NCBI RefSeq assembly: GCF_017798005.1
Contig: NZ_CP072548.1
Location: 930,001-994,000, forward strand
Length of the DNA: 64,000 nt
DNA from: Aggregatibacter sp. 2125159857
Lineage (GTDB): Bacteria; Pseudomonadota; Gammaproteobacteria; Enterobacterales; Pasteurellaceae
Direction: 5' to 3'
Shown: positions 48,230 to 57,751 of the stretch, piece after piece
Layout: each line of letters opens with the position of its first letter
Numbering within the stretch: the first letter of the stretch is position 1
Made by a program: the position numbers and the translations under genes
Notes under the pieces: model-generated
Told to the model about the DNA's origin: nothing
What the model saw: only the letters and a program-made list of their open reading frames with translations
Databases searched by the model: none

Positions 48230-50219
48230 TGCTAAAGAATATGTAAAAACATTAACCATATCTGATTTATTTAATGATGAGAATAAATGTAAGTATATTA
48301 TTCCAATCTACCAACGTAATTATGCTTGGGGTGATAATGAAATTAGTTCATTGCTTCAAGATATAAAAAATGCTTGTGAACAAAATAAAGAACAAGATAA
48401 AAATTATTATATTGGAAGCTTAGTTGTCTATTGCCGAGAAAATGGTGATTTTGAAGTAATTGATGGCCAGCAAAGACTAACAACATTCACGTTAATAATG
48501 CATTATCTTGGTAAATTAAGTTTTAGAAATGTTTCTTTTGAACATCGAGATGAATCTGAACGAGCATTATCCAATCTTAATTCTGAAAAATTACCAAGTA
48601 ATTTTTCACAAGCATTAAAAACAATTAAGAAAGTAATTTATGAATGGGGAAATAATAAAGATGAAATTGTAAAATTCCTTTTGGATAAAGTTGAAATTAT
48701 CCGAACTGAAGTACCAGAAGGTACAGATTTAAACCATTATTTTGAAATAATGAATACCCGTGGAGAACAGCTTGAAAAGCATGAAATTCTAAAAGCTCGT
48801 TTGATGAAGGTGTTGCCAACAGCTATTGAACAATCATTATTTGCAAAAATCTGGGATGCATGCTCAGATATGAGTCGTTATGTTGTGATGGGATTTGATT
48901 CTGAATTAAGAAAAGTCATTTTAGGTAATGATTGGAGAAAAGTACGTGGATTTTTTAAGACTATTTTGAATGAAAATTCTAAAAATTCTGAAAATTCTGA
49001 AGAACCTGAAAATAGTATCGTAAAACTTATTAATGCCGAGGTAAAAATAGAAAAAAATGAAGAGCAATCACAGGATAAATATGATGGCGAATTTACTTCA
49101 GTAATTGATTTTCCTAATTTCTTAATGCATGTTTTACGAATTTATTTAGAAATGTTTGATAAGTATAAATATTCTACCCCAAATGATCCATGCAATGTGT
49201 CATTAGATGAAAAATTACTATTAAAATCATTTGAAGGTAAGTTTGAAGGAAAACCTAAAAAAGTTAGAATATTTATTTATACATTATTGGTTTGTCGTTA
49301 TTTATTTGATTTATATGTGATTAAATCTAATATGATTCGAACTGATTATGAAAACTGGTCGTTATGGAAAATAGTTAAAGGAAAATCAGGTTATTACTAT
49401 AAAAATGCATTTGGTAGTTATAAAAATGTGTCTGTCGACAATAGTTTAGATAAAAATGATGATGAAGCACTTAATGATGCAGATCCTACAAAAAAAGCCG
49501 TGATGTTACTTTCAATGTTCCATGTTTCTAACCCATCTCGTATTTACAAAAACTGGTTGTATGCTGTATTACGTTGGTTATTTAATAATAAGGATAATAT
49601 AAAGTCTGATGAATATGTTAAGTTTCTAGAAAAATTGTGTGATGATTTCTATTTTGGTAATAACTGCCAAGGAAAAGATATTACAGAGATTATATTAGAA
49701 AAAGTGGAATTTGAGTTAAACTCAGGAGATAAAAAAGATTGGGATGATGGAGTAAATGTTCCTAACTTTGTATTTAATCGATTAGATTATCAGTTATGGA
49801 AACTTTTCCACGAACAAGAACAAGAACGAGAACAAGAACAAGAACAAAGAGTAGAAATTTTGTCAGAAAATGACAAATGGTTAACTATTAAAAATAAAGA
49901 GGCTATTTGGAAAAAGTTTAGATTTACCTTTAGAAGTTCAGTAGAGCATCATTATCCACAGCATCCTAGTGTTGGAGATGAATTAGAGTCAGGATTAAAT
50001 GATTTTGGTAATTTGTATCTACTTTCTCAAAGTAAAAATTCTAGCTTGGGTAATTCTTCTCCTGAAGAGAAAAAAAAGCATTATCGTAATAATGAATACG
50101 ATAGTCTGAAACAAGCTATCATGATGAACTACAATGAGTGGACTGAAAGGGAGATAGAGGAGCATGGAAAAGAAATGCTCGAAATTCTAAATCAACCGCT
50201 ATCTAAGGCTAATTCCTAA
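48222..50219 (+). CDS. DUF262-DUF1524 GmrSD-like restriction protein
   Basis: The 665 residues begin with DUF262 (YQRNYAW 30-36, YYIGSLVVY, DGQQR 81-85, YFEIMNTRGEQLEKHEILKA). They end in a DUF1524/HNH-like region with VEHHYPQHP (about 574-582) and NDFGNLYLLS, the His and Asn of the His-Me finger fold, although the usual HIxPQ reads HHYPQ. Such proteins (GmrSD, SspE type) cut glucosylated or phosphorothioate-marked DNA or sense it. I start at 48222 behind TGGAG; it overlaps the preceding DUF262 gene. A Glu/Gln tract (HEQEQEREQEQEQ) precedes the nuclease. Its stop codon abuts operator 3. Confidence 0.87.
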   Translation: MSNAKEYVKTLTISDLFNDENKCKYIIPIYQRNYAWGDNEISSLLQDIKNACEQNKEQDKNYYIGSLVVYCRENGDFEVIDGQQRLTTFTLIMHYLGKLSFRNVSFEHRDESERALSNLNSEKLPSNFSQALKTIKKVIYEWGNNKDEIVKFLLDKVEIIRTEVPEGTDLNHYFEIMNTRGEQLEKHEILKARLMKVLPTAIEQSLFAKIWDACSDMSRYVVMGFDSELRKVILGNDWRKVRGFFKTILNENSKNSENSEEPENSIVKLINAEVKIEKNEEQSQDKYDGEFTSVIDFPNFLMHVLRIYLEMFDKYKYSTPNDPCNVSLDEKLLLKSFEGKFEGKPKKVRIFIYTLLVCRYLFDLYVIKSNMIRTDYENWSLWKIVKGKSGYYYKNAFGSYKNVSVDNSLDKNDDEALNDADPTKKAVMLLSMFHVSNPSRIYKNWLYAVLRWLFNNKDNIKSDEYVKFLEKLCDDFYFGNNCQGKDITEIILEKVEFELNSGDKKDWDDGVNVPNFVFNRLDYQLWKLFHEQEQEREQEQEQRVEILSENDKWLTIKNKEAIWKKFRFTFRSSVEHHYPQHPSVGDELESGLNDFGNLYLLSQSKNSSLGNSSPEEKKKHYRNNEYDSLKQAIMMNYNEWTEREIEEHGKEMLEILNQPLSKANS

Positions 50220-50250
50220 CGACACCTTTTGTCGCACCCCTCACTAAAAT
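50220..50250 (+). promoter_or_regulatory. WYL-regulon operator and promoter, site 3
   Basis: CGACA-CCTTT-TGTCG (50220-50234) starts on the base after the stop codon of the DUF262-DUF1524 gene, just as site 1 starts after the WYL stop; both read TTCCTAACGACAC and TTGTCGC around the spacer. The -10-like TAAAAT (50245-50250) begins 25 bases after the first C. Confidence 0.75.
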
Positions 50251-50282
50251 ACTCCTTACTAACCCAGTAAGGAGTATTTTTT
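50246..50282 (+). terminator. Perfect 15-bp hairpin that hides the AAA gene's ribosome site
   Basis: AAAATACTCCTTACT (50246-50260), loop AACCC, AGTAAGGAGTATTTT (50266-50280), then TT and the ATG at 50283. For transcripts coming from the upstream DUF262 genes it is a strong terminator and also buries the Shine-Dalgarno AAGGAG. A transcript begun at site 3 would start near 50257, inside the 5' arm, so the full hairpin could not form. Confidence 0.85.
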
Positions 50283-52334
50283 ATGTCCGAATATAAATTA
50301 AACCCACCGACAGTGTCTTCTTATACTGAAAATATGATGCTTAAAGTTTTATTTGAGCATAAAGGTTTTTCTGAAGTGTTTCGGGAGAGTAGTTGGCGAA
50401 GTGATGAAATTGCCAGTGCGTTTGGGCTGCCTGAAGAATTAGAGAATGATAAAAATCTACGCACGGTTGCTCGTCGGCTTTTAAAAGCGCGTTATAAAAC
50501 ACTTCAAAAATCCACCGCACTTTTACCGGAGTTATGGAAACAGGCGTATGAAAATTTGGCAACGTTGGCAGAATTTTTGCAACTGAATCCCGTTGAACAG
50601 GAACTTCTCCGCTTTGCCATGCATTTACGCAGTGAAGTAGCTATGCGAGATTTGTTTGAGTACTTGCCGAAATCGGATTTACAAAGAACGGCTGCGATCA
50701 TGGCGGATTTACTTAAACAGCCGAAAAATCAGATTCTATCTGCCTTAAAGAAAGGCAGTAAACTCGATGCTTATGGCCTGATTGATCGCGATTATCGCCC
50801 CGATAGTGTGCATGATTATTTAGATTGGGGCGAAACCTTAGATTTTGATGAATTTGTGACACAACCACTAAACGAAAACGTCCTATTAAAATCTTGTACG
50901 GAAGTCGCTCAAGTGCCAAGTTTGCAACTGGATGATTTTGCCCATATTGCCGGCATGAAAGAGATGATGTTGACCTATTTGCAACAGGCACTAAAACATC
51001 ATCGGAAAGGTGTGAATCTTTTAATTTATGGCGTGCCTGGCACCGGTAAAACCGAATTTGCCGGATTGCTTGCACAAGCATTAGGGATTTCGGCGTATAA
51101 CATTACTTACATGGATTCTGACGGTGATGTCGTGAAGGCAGAGCAACGCCTGAACTACAGTCGTCTTGCTCAAACGCTATTGAACGGCAAGCAGGCACTT
51201 TTAATTTTTGATGAAATTGAAGATGTTTTTAACGGCTCGTTTATGGAGCGTTCTGTTGCGCAAAAAAATAAAGCATGGACAAATCAGTTGTTGGAAAACA
51301 ATAACGTGCCGATGATTTGGTTATCCAATTCGGTACACAGCATAGATGCGGCTTTTTTACGTCGCTTTGATTTTGTGTTTGAAATGCCGGATTTACCGTT
51401 AAAAAATAAATCGGCGTTAATTTCGCAGCTGGCAGGCGGTAAATTAACGGCAGAATATGTGCAGCATTTTGCCAAAGTGCGGTCGCTTTCGCCGGCGATT
51501 TTAACGCGCGTGTTCAATGTAGCAAATGCGGTTGATAACGGCAAAAAAGCCTTTTCTGACGTTTTGCTTACGCTATTTAATGAAGCCTTACAGGCACAAG
51601 GTAAAAAGAAAATTGAGCCGTTGGTGGAAAGTAAACTGAGTTATCAGCTTGAGTGGGTTTCCTGCAATGAAAATATTCATAAAATCAGTGAAGGATTAAT
51701 GCGAACCAAGAAAGGTCGAATTTGTTGTTATGGCCCGCCGGGCACAGGGAAAACCGCGTGGGCAGGTTGGCTTGCCGAGCAGTTAGATATGCCGTTGTTG
51801 CTGTGCAAAGGGTCTGATTTACTCGATCCTTATGTGGGCGGAACAGAGCAAAAAATTGCGGAGGCATTTGAATCGGCGAAGCGTGATAATTGTTTGCTAG
51901 TGCTGGACGAAGTGGATACCTTCCTGTTTTCACGCGACGGTGCAGAACGTAGTTGGGAACGTTCTCAAGTCAATGAGATGTTGACACAAATTGAGCGTTT
52001 TGAAGGTTTAATGGTGGTTTCAACGAATTTGATGAATGTGCTGGATCCGGCAGCATTACGGCGTTTTGATTTAAAGCTAAAATTTGATTATTTAACGCCA
52101 CAACAGCGTTTGGATTTTGCTAAACAACAAGTGGAAAAATTGAATTTGGGCGCATGGGATGAACCCCATTCAAAACGTATTCTTGAGCTGAATTTACTCA
52201 CACCGGGCGATTTTGCTGCCGTTGCGAGACGACACAATTTTTCACCCTTTGAGAATCTAGAAGAGTGGTTAGACGCATTGCGTGGTGAATGTCTTGTGAA
52301 ACCGGAATTTTCCCGCAAAAAGGTCGGTTTTTAA
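50283..52334 (+). CDS. Double AAA+ ATPase
   Basis: The 683-residue protein has a helical N-terminal domain (1-215) and two AAA+ modules. Module 1 has Walker A GVPGTGKT (250-257), Walker B LLIFDE (306-311) and LRRFD (359-363). Module 2 has Walker A GPPGTGKT (484-491), Walker B LLVLDEVDTF and LRRFDL. Both sets of catalytic residues look intact. Such tandem ATPases of unknown role often lie next to WYL regulators in accessory regions. The gene is the last of the cluster, is insulated by a hairpin and has its own operator. Unlike the DUF262 genes it carries uptake signals (50513 and 51477). Remodelling or sensing function is unknown. Confidence 0.88.
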   Translation: MSEYKLNPPTVSSYTENMMLKVLFEHKGFSEVFRESSWRSDEIASAFGLPEELENDKNLRTVARRLLKARYKTLQKSTALLPELWKQAYENLATLAEFLQLNPVEQELLRFAMHLRSEVAMRDLFEYLPKSDLQRTAAIMADLLKQPKNQILSALKKGSKLDAYGLIDRDYRPDSVHDYLDWGETLDFDEFVTQPLNENVLLKSCTEVAQVPSLQLDDFAHIAGMKEMMLTYLQQALKHHRKGVNLLIYGVPGTGKTEFAGLLAQALGISAYNITYMDSDGDVVKAEQRLNYSRLAQTLLNGKQALLIFDEIEDVFNGSFMERSVAQKNKAWTNQLLENNNVPMIWLSNSVHSIDAAFLRRFDFVFEMPDLPLKNKSALISQLAGGKLTAEYVQHFAKVRSLSPAILTRVFNVANAVDNGKKAFSDVLLTLFNEALQAQGKKKIEPLVESKLSYQLEWVSCNENIHKISEGLMRTKKGRICCYGPPGTGKTAWAGWLAEQLDMPLLLCKGSDLLDPYVGGTEQKIAEAFESAKRDNCLLVLDEVDTFLFSRDGAERSWERSQVNEMLTQIERFEGLMVVSTNLMNVLDPAALRRFDLKLKFDYLTPQQRLDFAKQQVEKLNLGAWDEPHSKRILELNLLTPGDFAAVARRHNFSPFENLEEWLDALRGECLVKPEFSRKKVGF

Positions 52335-52340
52335 TCGTTG

Positions 52341-52418
52341 TTATGTTTTCAGACAAAGCGCGAGATGTCTTACGCCCCACCGGAAGCTATTAAAGTGGTG
52401 ATTGAGCGACAGTCTTAA
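52341..52418 (+). pseudogene. Possible leftover 3' end of a core gene
   Basis: An open frame running into TAA at 52418 reads MSYAPPEAIKVVIERQS at its end, with protein-like composition and no start region. It lies exactly at the junction between the accessory cluster and mltG. It may be the tail of the gene that stood beside mltG before the insertion, or chance. A reverse uptake signal (ACCGCACTTTC) follows at about 52450. Confidence 0.25.
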
Positions 52419-52542
52419 AAAACACGGCGAAAAACACCGTGAAAAGCCACCGCACTTTCTTGCGCTAAAAACGGTAAAACAACAGGGCTGAAAAAGGAAA
52501 GCTTGTGGTATAATCCGCAAAATTTCTCGTTTTCTTAAGTTT

Positions 52543-53589
52543 ATGAAAAAAATCGTTTTATTTTTCTTTTTATGCCTCATTCTGCTTGCCGGTGCAGGAT
52601 TTTGGGGATTTCAGCAATTACAACAATTTTTGCATCAACCGGTGAATGTGCAAAACGATCAATTATTAACCATAGAACGTGGCACAACCGGCAATAAATT
52701 GGTGGCATTGCTGGAAAAAGAACGCATTTTAGAGGATGCGGATCGGCTGTCTTGGTTATTAAAATTGCATCCTGAGCTCAATAAAATTAAAGCCGGCACC
52801 TATTCGCTTAATGGGATTAACACCGTAGAAGCGTTACTGAAATTGTTAAATTCCGGCAAAGAGGCGCAATTTTCGCTGATGTTCGTTGAAGGCGAAACCT
52901 TTAAAACCCTACGAAAACGGCTTGAAAATGCACCGCACTTGAAGCAGACATTGCAAGGGAAGTCCAATGATGAGGTTTTCGGACTGCTTGATATAGATAC
53001 GAACCTCAATAAAAATTTAACAGAAAGCCACGTTATCGATGGCTGGATTTACCCAGACACTTATAATTACACGCCGAATTCTACCGACTTAGAACTGTTG
53101 CAACGCGCTGCAGAACGCATGAAAAAAGCGTTGGAGAAGGCATGGAATAATCGGGATAAAAATTTGCCTCTAGCCGATCCTTATGAAATGTTAATTCTTG
53201 CGTCCATCGTGGAAAAAGAAACCGGCATCGCCGCAGAGCGTCCCCAAATTGCCTCGGTGTTTATTAATCGTTTGAAAGCCAAAATGAAGCTTCAAACCGA
53301 TCCGACAGTAATTTACGGCATGGGTGAGGATTACAGCGGCAATATTCGTAAAAAAGATCTCGAAACGCCGACCCCTTATAACACCTATGTGATTGACGGT
53401 TTACCGCCAACGCCGATTGCCATGCCAAGCGAAGAGGCATTACAAGCCGTGGCGCATCCTGCGCAAACGGAATTTTATTATTTCGTTGCCGACGGCACGG
53501 GCGGTCACAAATTCAGTCGGAACTTGAATGAACACAATAAAGCGGTGCAGGAATATTTACGCTGGTACCGCCAACAAAACGGAAAATAA
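52543..53589 (+). CDS. mltG: Endolytic murein transglycosylase MltG
   Basis: MltG cuts nascent peptidoglycan at the inner membrane and may end strand growth. The 348 residues start with a membrane anchor ([22 protein letters not shown]), then a LysM-like region, and the YceG domain with the catalytic glutamate in [10 protein letters not shown] and the signature [16 protein letters not shown]. The stop is one base before the tmk start; mltG-tmk-holB-tatD is the standard gammaproteobacterial order. Confidence 0.96.
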   Translation: MKKIVLFFFLCLILLAGAGFWGFQQLQQFLHQPVNVQNDQLLTIERGTTGNKLVALLEKERILEDADRLSWLLKLHPELNKIKAGTYSLNGINTVEALLKLLNSGKEAQFSLMFVEGETFKTLRKRLENAPHLKQTLQGKSNDEVFGLLDIDTNLNKNLTESHVIDGWIYPDTYNYTPNSTDLELLQRAAERMKKALEKAWNNRDKNLPLADPYEMLILASIVEKETGIAAERPQIASVFINRLKAKMKLQTDPTVIYGMGEDYSGNIRKKDLETPTPYNTYVIDGLPPTPIAMPSEEALQAVAHPAQTEFYYFVADGTGGHKFSRNLNEHNKAVQEYLRWYRQQNGK

Positions 53590-53590
53590 T

Positions 53591-54223
53591 ATGGCAGGCA
53601 AATTTATCGTTATTGAAGGCTTGGAAGGAGCGGGCAAAAGCACCGCCCATCAATGTGTCGTGGATACCTTAAAGGAATTGGGTGTTAACGATGTCGTGTT
53701 CACCCGAGAACCTGGTGGCACACCGTTAGCGGAAAAATTACGTCACCTCATTAAACATGAAACAGAGGAACCGGTCACAGACAGAGCCGAATTGTTGATG
53801 TTATATGCTGCCCGAATTCAATTAGTGGACAATGTCATTAAGCCTGCGTTAGCTCAAGGCAAATGGGTGGTAGGTGATCGCCATGATATGTCGTCTCAAG
53901 CGTACCAAGGCGGTGGCCGCCAGTTGGGAGCAGCTTTTTTAACTAACTTAAAAAAAACCGTTTTGGGCGATTTTGAACCGGATTTGACCCTGTATTTAGA
54001 CATTGATCCAGCCGTTGGTTTAGCGCGAGCTCGTGGACGCGGCGAACTGGATCGCATTGAACAACAACATCTGGATTTTTTCCACCGCACCCGTGCCCGT
54101 TATTTAGAACTGGTAAAAGACAATCCGAAAGCCGTGATGATCAATGCGGAACAATCCATTGAGCAAGTGCAGGCAGACATTAAAAGTGCGGTCAAAAATT
54201 GGTGGGTTTCGCTATCAAAATGA
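53591..54223 (+). CDS. tmk: Thymidylate kinase
   Basis: Tmk phosphorylates dTMP to dTDP. The 210 residues begin [17 protein letters not shown] (Walker A 10-17), with [12 protein letters not shown], the DRH motif in [18 protein letters not shown] and the LID arginines in [14 protein letters not shown] start at 53591, the ATG one base after the mltG stop, because the longer frame lies inside mltG. The stop overlaps the holB start (ATGA). Confidence 0.97.
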   Translation: MAGKFIVIEGLEGAGKSTAHQCVVDTLKELGVNDVVFTREPGGTPLAEKLRHLIKHETEEPVTDRAELLMLYAARIQLVDNVIKPALAQGKWVVGDRHDMSSQAYQGGGRQLGAAFLTNLKKTVLGDFEPDLTLYLDIDPAVGLARARGRGELDRIEQQHLDFFHRTRARYLELVKDNPKAVMINAEQSIEQVQADIKSAVKNWWVSLSK

Positions 54224-55203
54224 TCCCGTTACTTCCTTGGTTGGTGCCGACCTATCACAAAATCACACAGGCGTTTGATGAGGCTTTAGGGCATCACGCC
54301 CTGCTGATTCGCGCCGATGACGGCCTCGGCACCGAACAGCTTTGTTCCGCGTTGGCAAAACGTCTGATGTGCTTAACACCCAACGGGGCGGAGGCTTGTG
54401 GCGAATGCCATGCCTGCCATTTAATGCAAGCCAACAGCCACCCGGATTTCCAGCATATCGCGCCTATTGAGAACAAAGACATCGGCGTGGATCAAATTCG
54501 TGCCATGAACGAACAAGCGACGCAGCATGCGCAGCAAAACGGCAATAAAGTCATTTATATCGAACAGGCGCATCGTCTGACGGAGGCCGCTGCCAACGCC
54601 ATTTTAAAAACACTGGAAGAGCCGCGTCCAAATACCTATTTCATTTTGCAGTGCGATATGCAAAAGGCGTTGTTGCCAACCATTTACAGTCGCTGCCAAG
54701 TGTGGAATCTCTTACCACCGGACACAGACACTGCATTACAGTGGTTGCAATCACAAACGTCCGCCGAAACGCAAGATATATTGACCGCACTTCGGGTGAA
54801 TTATGGTCGACCACTTCTCGCGCTTGCCATGTTAGAGCAAAATTTACTAGCGCAACGACGGGAATTTTTACGCCAATTTTGGCTATTCTATCGCCGTTGT
54901 TCGCCTTTAGAATTACTGCCATTTTTTACTAAAGAACTTGTCTTGCAGCAGCTGGATTGGTTGTCAGCCTTTTTGAGTGATAGTTTAAAAAATAAACTGC
55001 ATATTCACCAAGACTGGATTTGTCAGGATATTGAACAGGGTGTCATTCAATTTAGCCAAGGACTGTCTGCCCCGGCATTATTAAAAGCAACACAAATTAT
55101 TAGCAAAGTGCGATCGGATTTATCAGCAAATTCGGCGTTGAATTTAGAATTGATTTTACTCGACGGGTTGACCCGTTTAATTACTGAAGTATTTGAAGGA
55201 TAA
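54220..55203 (+). CDS. holB: DNA polymerase III subunit delta'
   Basis: HolB is part of the clamp loader that places the beta clamp on DNA. The 327 residues begin [15 protein letters not shown], have a degenerate P-loop ([10 protein letters not shown]) as is normal for delta', four cysteines for zinc ([16 protein letters not shown]), and [15 protein letters not shown]. The ATG overlaps the tmk stop by four bases; the longer frame from 54199 is inside tmk. Confidence 0.94.
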   Translation: MIPLLPWLVPTYHKITQAFDEALGHHALLIRADDGLGTEQLCSALAKRLMCLTPNGAEACGECHACHLMQANSHPDFQHIAPIENKDIGVDQIRAMNEQATQHAQQNGNKVIYIEQAHRLTEAAANAILKTLEEPRPNTYFILQCDMQKALLPTIYSRCQVWNLLPPDTDTALQWLQSQTSAETQDILTALRVNYGRPLLALAMLEQNLLAQRREFLRQFWLFYRRCSPLELLPFFTKELVLQQLDWLSAFLSDSLKNKLHIHQDWICQDIEQGVIQFSQGLSAPALLKATQIISKVRSDLSANSALNLELILLDGLTRLITEVFEG

Positions 55204-55206
55204 AAT

Positions 55207-55989
55207 ATGTTTATTGTGGATTCCCATTGCCATTTGGATGCCTTGGATTACGAAACATTACATGAAAATATTGCTGATGTGGTAGCAAAGGCAAAAGCAC
55301 GCGATGTGAAACATTTATTGGCAATTGGCGTAACCTTGAGCCGTTTTGAAAAAGTGTATCCGGAATTAGCCAAATTCGATAACGTCTCTTTAGCCTGTGG
55401 CGTGCACCCGCTGGATTTTGAAGAAGAACCTTATGATGCCGCGCGTTTGTTACGCTTGGCGCAAGATCCTAAAGTCATCGCCATCGGCGAAATCGGCTTA
55501 GATTATTATTACAGTGCAGAAAACAAAGCTGCCCAACAAGCCGTGTTTGCCAGCCAAATTGACGTGGCCAACCAGCTAAATAAACCGGTCATCATTCATA
55601 CACGCCAAGCACGAGAAGACACGATTCGCCTATTGCGCGATAATCAGGCAGAAAAGTGCGGTGGTGTTTTGCATTGTTTTACCGAAAACTATGACATGGC
55701 AAAACAAGCGTTAGACTTGGGTTTTTACATTTCCATTTCAGGGATTATCACCTTCAAAAATGCGGAAGAACTTCGGGATGTGGTGCGCAAACTGCCGTTA
55801 GACCGCCTGTTGGTGGAAACCGATTCGCCTTACTTGGCACCGGTACCTTATCGTGGTAAACAAAATCAACCGGCATATACCCGCGAAGTCTGTGAATATA
55901 TTGCGACATTGAAAGGCGTGTCAGCCGAGGAAATGGCGCAAATCACCACACAAAACTTCGAGCGTTTATTTAAAATTCAGGTACAATAA
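55207..55989 (+). CDS. TatD-family metal-dependent hydrolase
   Basis: A 260-residue TIM-barrel hydrolase of the YcfH type. Metal ligands are seen in VDSHCHLD (HxH), EIGLDYYY (Glu), VIIHTRQA and GVLHCFTE (His), and [12 protein letters not shown] (Asp). Relatives have deoxyribonuclease activity; the physiological substrate is not settled. It follows holB by 3 bases. Confidence 0.93.
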   Translation: MFIVDSHCHLDALDYETLHENIADVVAKAKARDVKHLLAIGVTLSRFEKVYPELAKFDNVSLACGVHPLDFEEEPYDAARLLRLAQDPKVIAIGEIGLDYYYSAENKAAQQAVFASQIDVANQLNKPVIIHTRQAREDTIRLLRDNQAEKCGGVLHCFTENYDMAKQALDLGFYISISGIITFKNAEELRDVVRKLPLDRLLVETDSPYLAPVPYRGKQNQPAYTREVCEYIATLKGVSAEEMAQITTQNFERLFKIQVQ

Positions 55990-56020
55990 TTAACCAACCT
56001 CATTTCAATAGGACAAAAAG

Positions 56021-56545
56021 ATGAGAAAATTTTTAAAATATTTTTTTATTTCCGTCATTTTTATTTTTCATTTATGCATTGCTGCGGCGATAAATTATGC
56101 GATGCCGAGCTATGATGTCACTAAAGTGACCGGCGTTGAGGTGAAACGGGTGGATAAAGACGGACCGATTACAAAAGCCAATCCGGCAGACGGCCCGACC
56201 CGCGATGTGTATTTTATCAATACGCAACATGAAAACGGCAAAGTGATGGTATATCGCAACGAAGATACCCGTTGGGGTTTTCCGTTCTATTTCAAATTCG
56301 GCTCAGCAAATTTACAGGCATTGGCGCAAGCCTTGGGTAATGAAGAAAAAACCGTGGAAATCAAATATTACGGCTGGCGTCTGACCATGTTTGATGAATT
56401 CCCGAATGCGTTATCCATAAAAGCAATGGCTGAGACAGATTCGCCCAGCCATCCGATTGTTTCTTATATTCTTTATGTTGTTTTGCTCTTTACGCTCTTT
56501 TTCGCGATTCAATTTATCCGTGGTTGGTTTGATAGCGAAAATTAA
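56021..56545 (+). CDS. DUF1523 family membrane protein
   Basis: A 174-residue protein with an N-terminal membrane span (ISVIFIFHLCIAAAINYAM), a soluble domain of about 100 residues with the DUF1523 pattern (GVEVKRVDKDGP, DVYFINTQ, VYRNEDTRWGFPFYFKFGSANLQA, VEIKYYGWRL.MFDEFPNA) and a second span near the C-terminus. The family has no known function. It follows tatD by 31 bases with its own ribosome site (AATAGGAC). Confidence 0.82.
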   Translation: MRKFLKYFFISVIFIFHLCIAAAINYAMPSYDVTKVTGVEVKRVDKDGPITKANPADGPTRDVYFINTQHENGKVMVYRNEDTRWGFPFYFKFGSANLQALAQALGNEEKTVEIKYYGWRLTMFDEFPNALSIKAMAETDSPSHPIVSYILYVVLLFTLFFAIQFIRGWFDSEN

Positions 56546-56572
56546 TGTGTTCAGTGGCAAAACTGGCTTTTC

Positions 56573-57751
56573 CTAGGAACGCGTTTTGCCATAACGCAGA
56601 TGGATATAGAGAAAGAACATTAGCCCGATCGTTGCAAAGGCGGCACCGGTAAACCCAATGCTGGATAAACCGAGGTGCTGCATAACTTGATTGCCAAGTA
56701 ACGCACCGCCGCCGATACCAATATTGTAGAGTCCGGAATAAATTGCCATCGCCACATCTGTAGCATCCGGTGCCAGTTGTAGCACACGAACCTGCAAACT
56801 TAGACCAATCCCTGAAATACCGATTCCCCAGACAAATGCCAACAAATACATGGAAAATTCACTGTGGCTAAAAGGTAATAGCAAGGCTAAAGAAATGACC
56901 AAAATCGCCATGGACGTTAAGAGGAATTTTGCCGGTGCTAAACGATGTAAGCGGTTGAAGAGCAGACTGGCGGTAATGCCGGAAAGCCCAAAAATCAATA
57001 AGATTGCCGTGGCAACGCCATTACTCATTTCTCCAATGCGAACAATAAAAGGCTCAATATAACTGTAAGCGGTAAAATGCGCCGAAACGATCAGTATCGT
57101 TAACACGTAGAGCCCCACCAAAAGTGGGCGTTTAAATAACGAAGGCACACTGCTTAGCGAACCGGCATTGCGGCTGGCTAAGTGCGGTAGGAAACGATAG
57201 AGAAGTAGAAGAAGACAAAACGCCAGAAAAGCGATAATCCCAAAGGCTTCACGCCAACTGAGATATTGTCCGATAATCCGTCCTATCGGCAAGCCGAGCA
57301 CCATTGCTAATGCGCTGCCCATAGCTAACAGCCCGATGGCTTGTGCTTTTTTGTCTTTTGGCGCGACACGCACTGCAAGGGACGTGGTGATTGACCAGAA
57401 AATGGCGTGCGTAAAGGCAATGCCAATACGGGAAAGTAGCAATATCCAGAAATTCCACGCCAAAACTGACAAAATGTGGCTGGCAATAAAAATAATGAAT
57501 AATTTGATTAACAGACTACGTCGTTCTAGCTTTGCCGTCATGAGCATAAAAGGTAAGGACATCAGCGACACAATCCACGCATAAATAGTAATCATCAGCC
57601 CGGTTTGTTCTACCGGAATCTGAAAACTTTGGGCTATATCTGAAAGCAAGGCGACCGGTAAGAATTCTGTTGTGTTAAAAACAAAGGCGGCAAATGACAA
57701 CAAAATGACGCGAAAAAATTTTAAGCGTCGTACGATTTTTAAAGTGGCCAT
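56573..57751 (-). CDS. sotB: Sugar efflux transporter SotB (MFS)
   Basis: A 392-residue, 12-span MFS protein. FNTTEFLPVALLSDIAQSF, TIYAWIVSLMSLPFMLM, ARIGIAFTHAIFWSIT-type segments and APDATDVAMAIYSGLYNIGIG match E. coli SotB (YdeA), which exports arabinose, IPTG and related sugars. Its ATG overlaps the stop of the AsmA-like gene by one base, so it is read from the udk-side transcript. Natural substrate unknown. Confidence 0.88.
   Translation of the reverse strand: MATLKIVRRLKFFRVILLSFAAFVFNTTEFLPVALLSDIAQSFQIPVEQTGLMITIYAWIVSLMSLPFMLMTAKLERRSLLIKLFIIFIASHILSVLAWNFWILLLSRIGIAFTHAIFWSITTSLAVRVAPKDKKAQAIGLLAMGSALAMVLGLPIGRIIGQYLSWREAFGIIAFLAFCLLLLLYRFLPHLASRNAGSLSSVPSLFKRPLLVGLYVLTILIVSAHFTAYSYIEPFIVRIGEMSNGVATAILLIFGLSGITASLLFNRLHRLAPAKFLLTSMAILVISLALLLPFSHSEFSMYLLAFVWGIGISGIGLSLQVRVLQLAPDATDVAMAIYSGLYNIGIGGGALLGNQVMQHLGLSSIGFTGAAFATIGLMFFLYIHLRYGKTRS

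Noticed and set aside
39864..52334. Assignment of the cluster to BREX, CBASS, DISARM or Thoeris
   Set aside because: No PglZ, BrxL, cyclase, methyltransferase or TIR gene is present; only the WYL regulator and GmrSD-like protein are shared with some defence islands.
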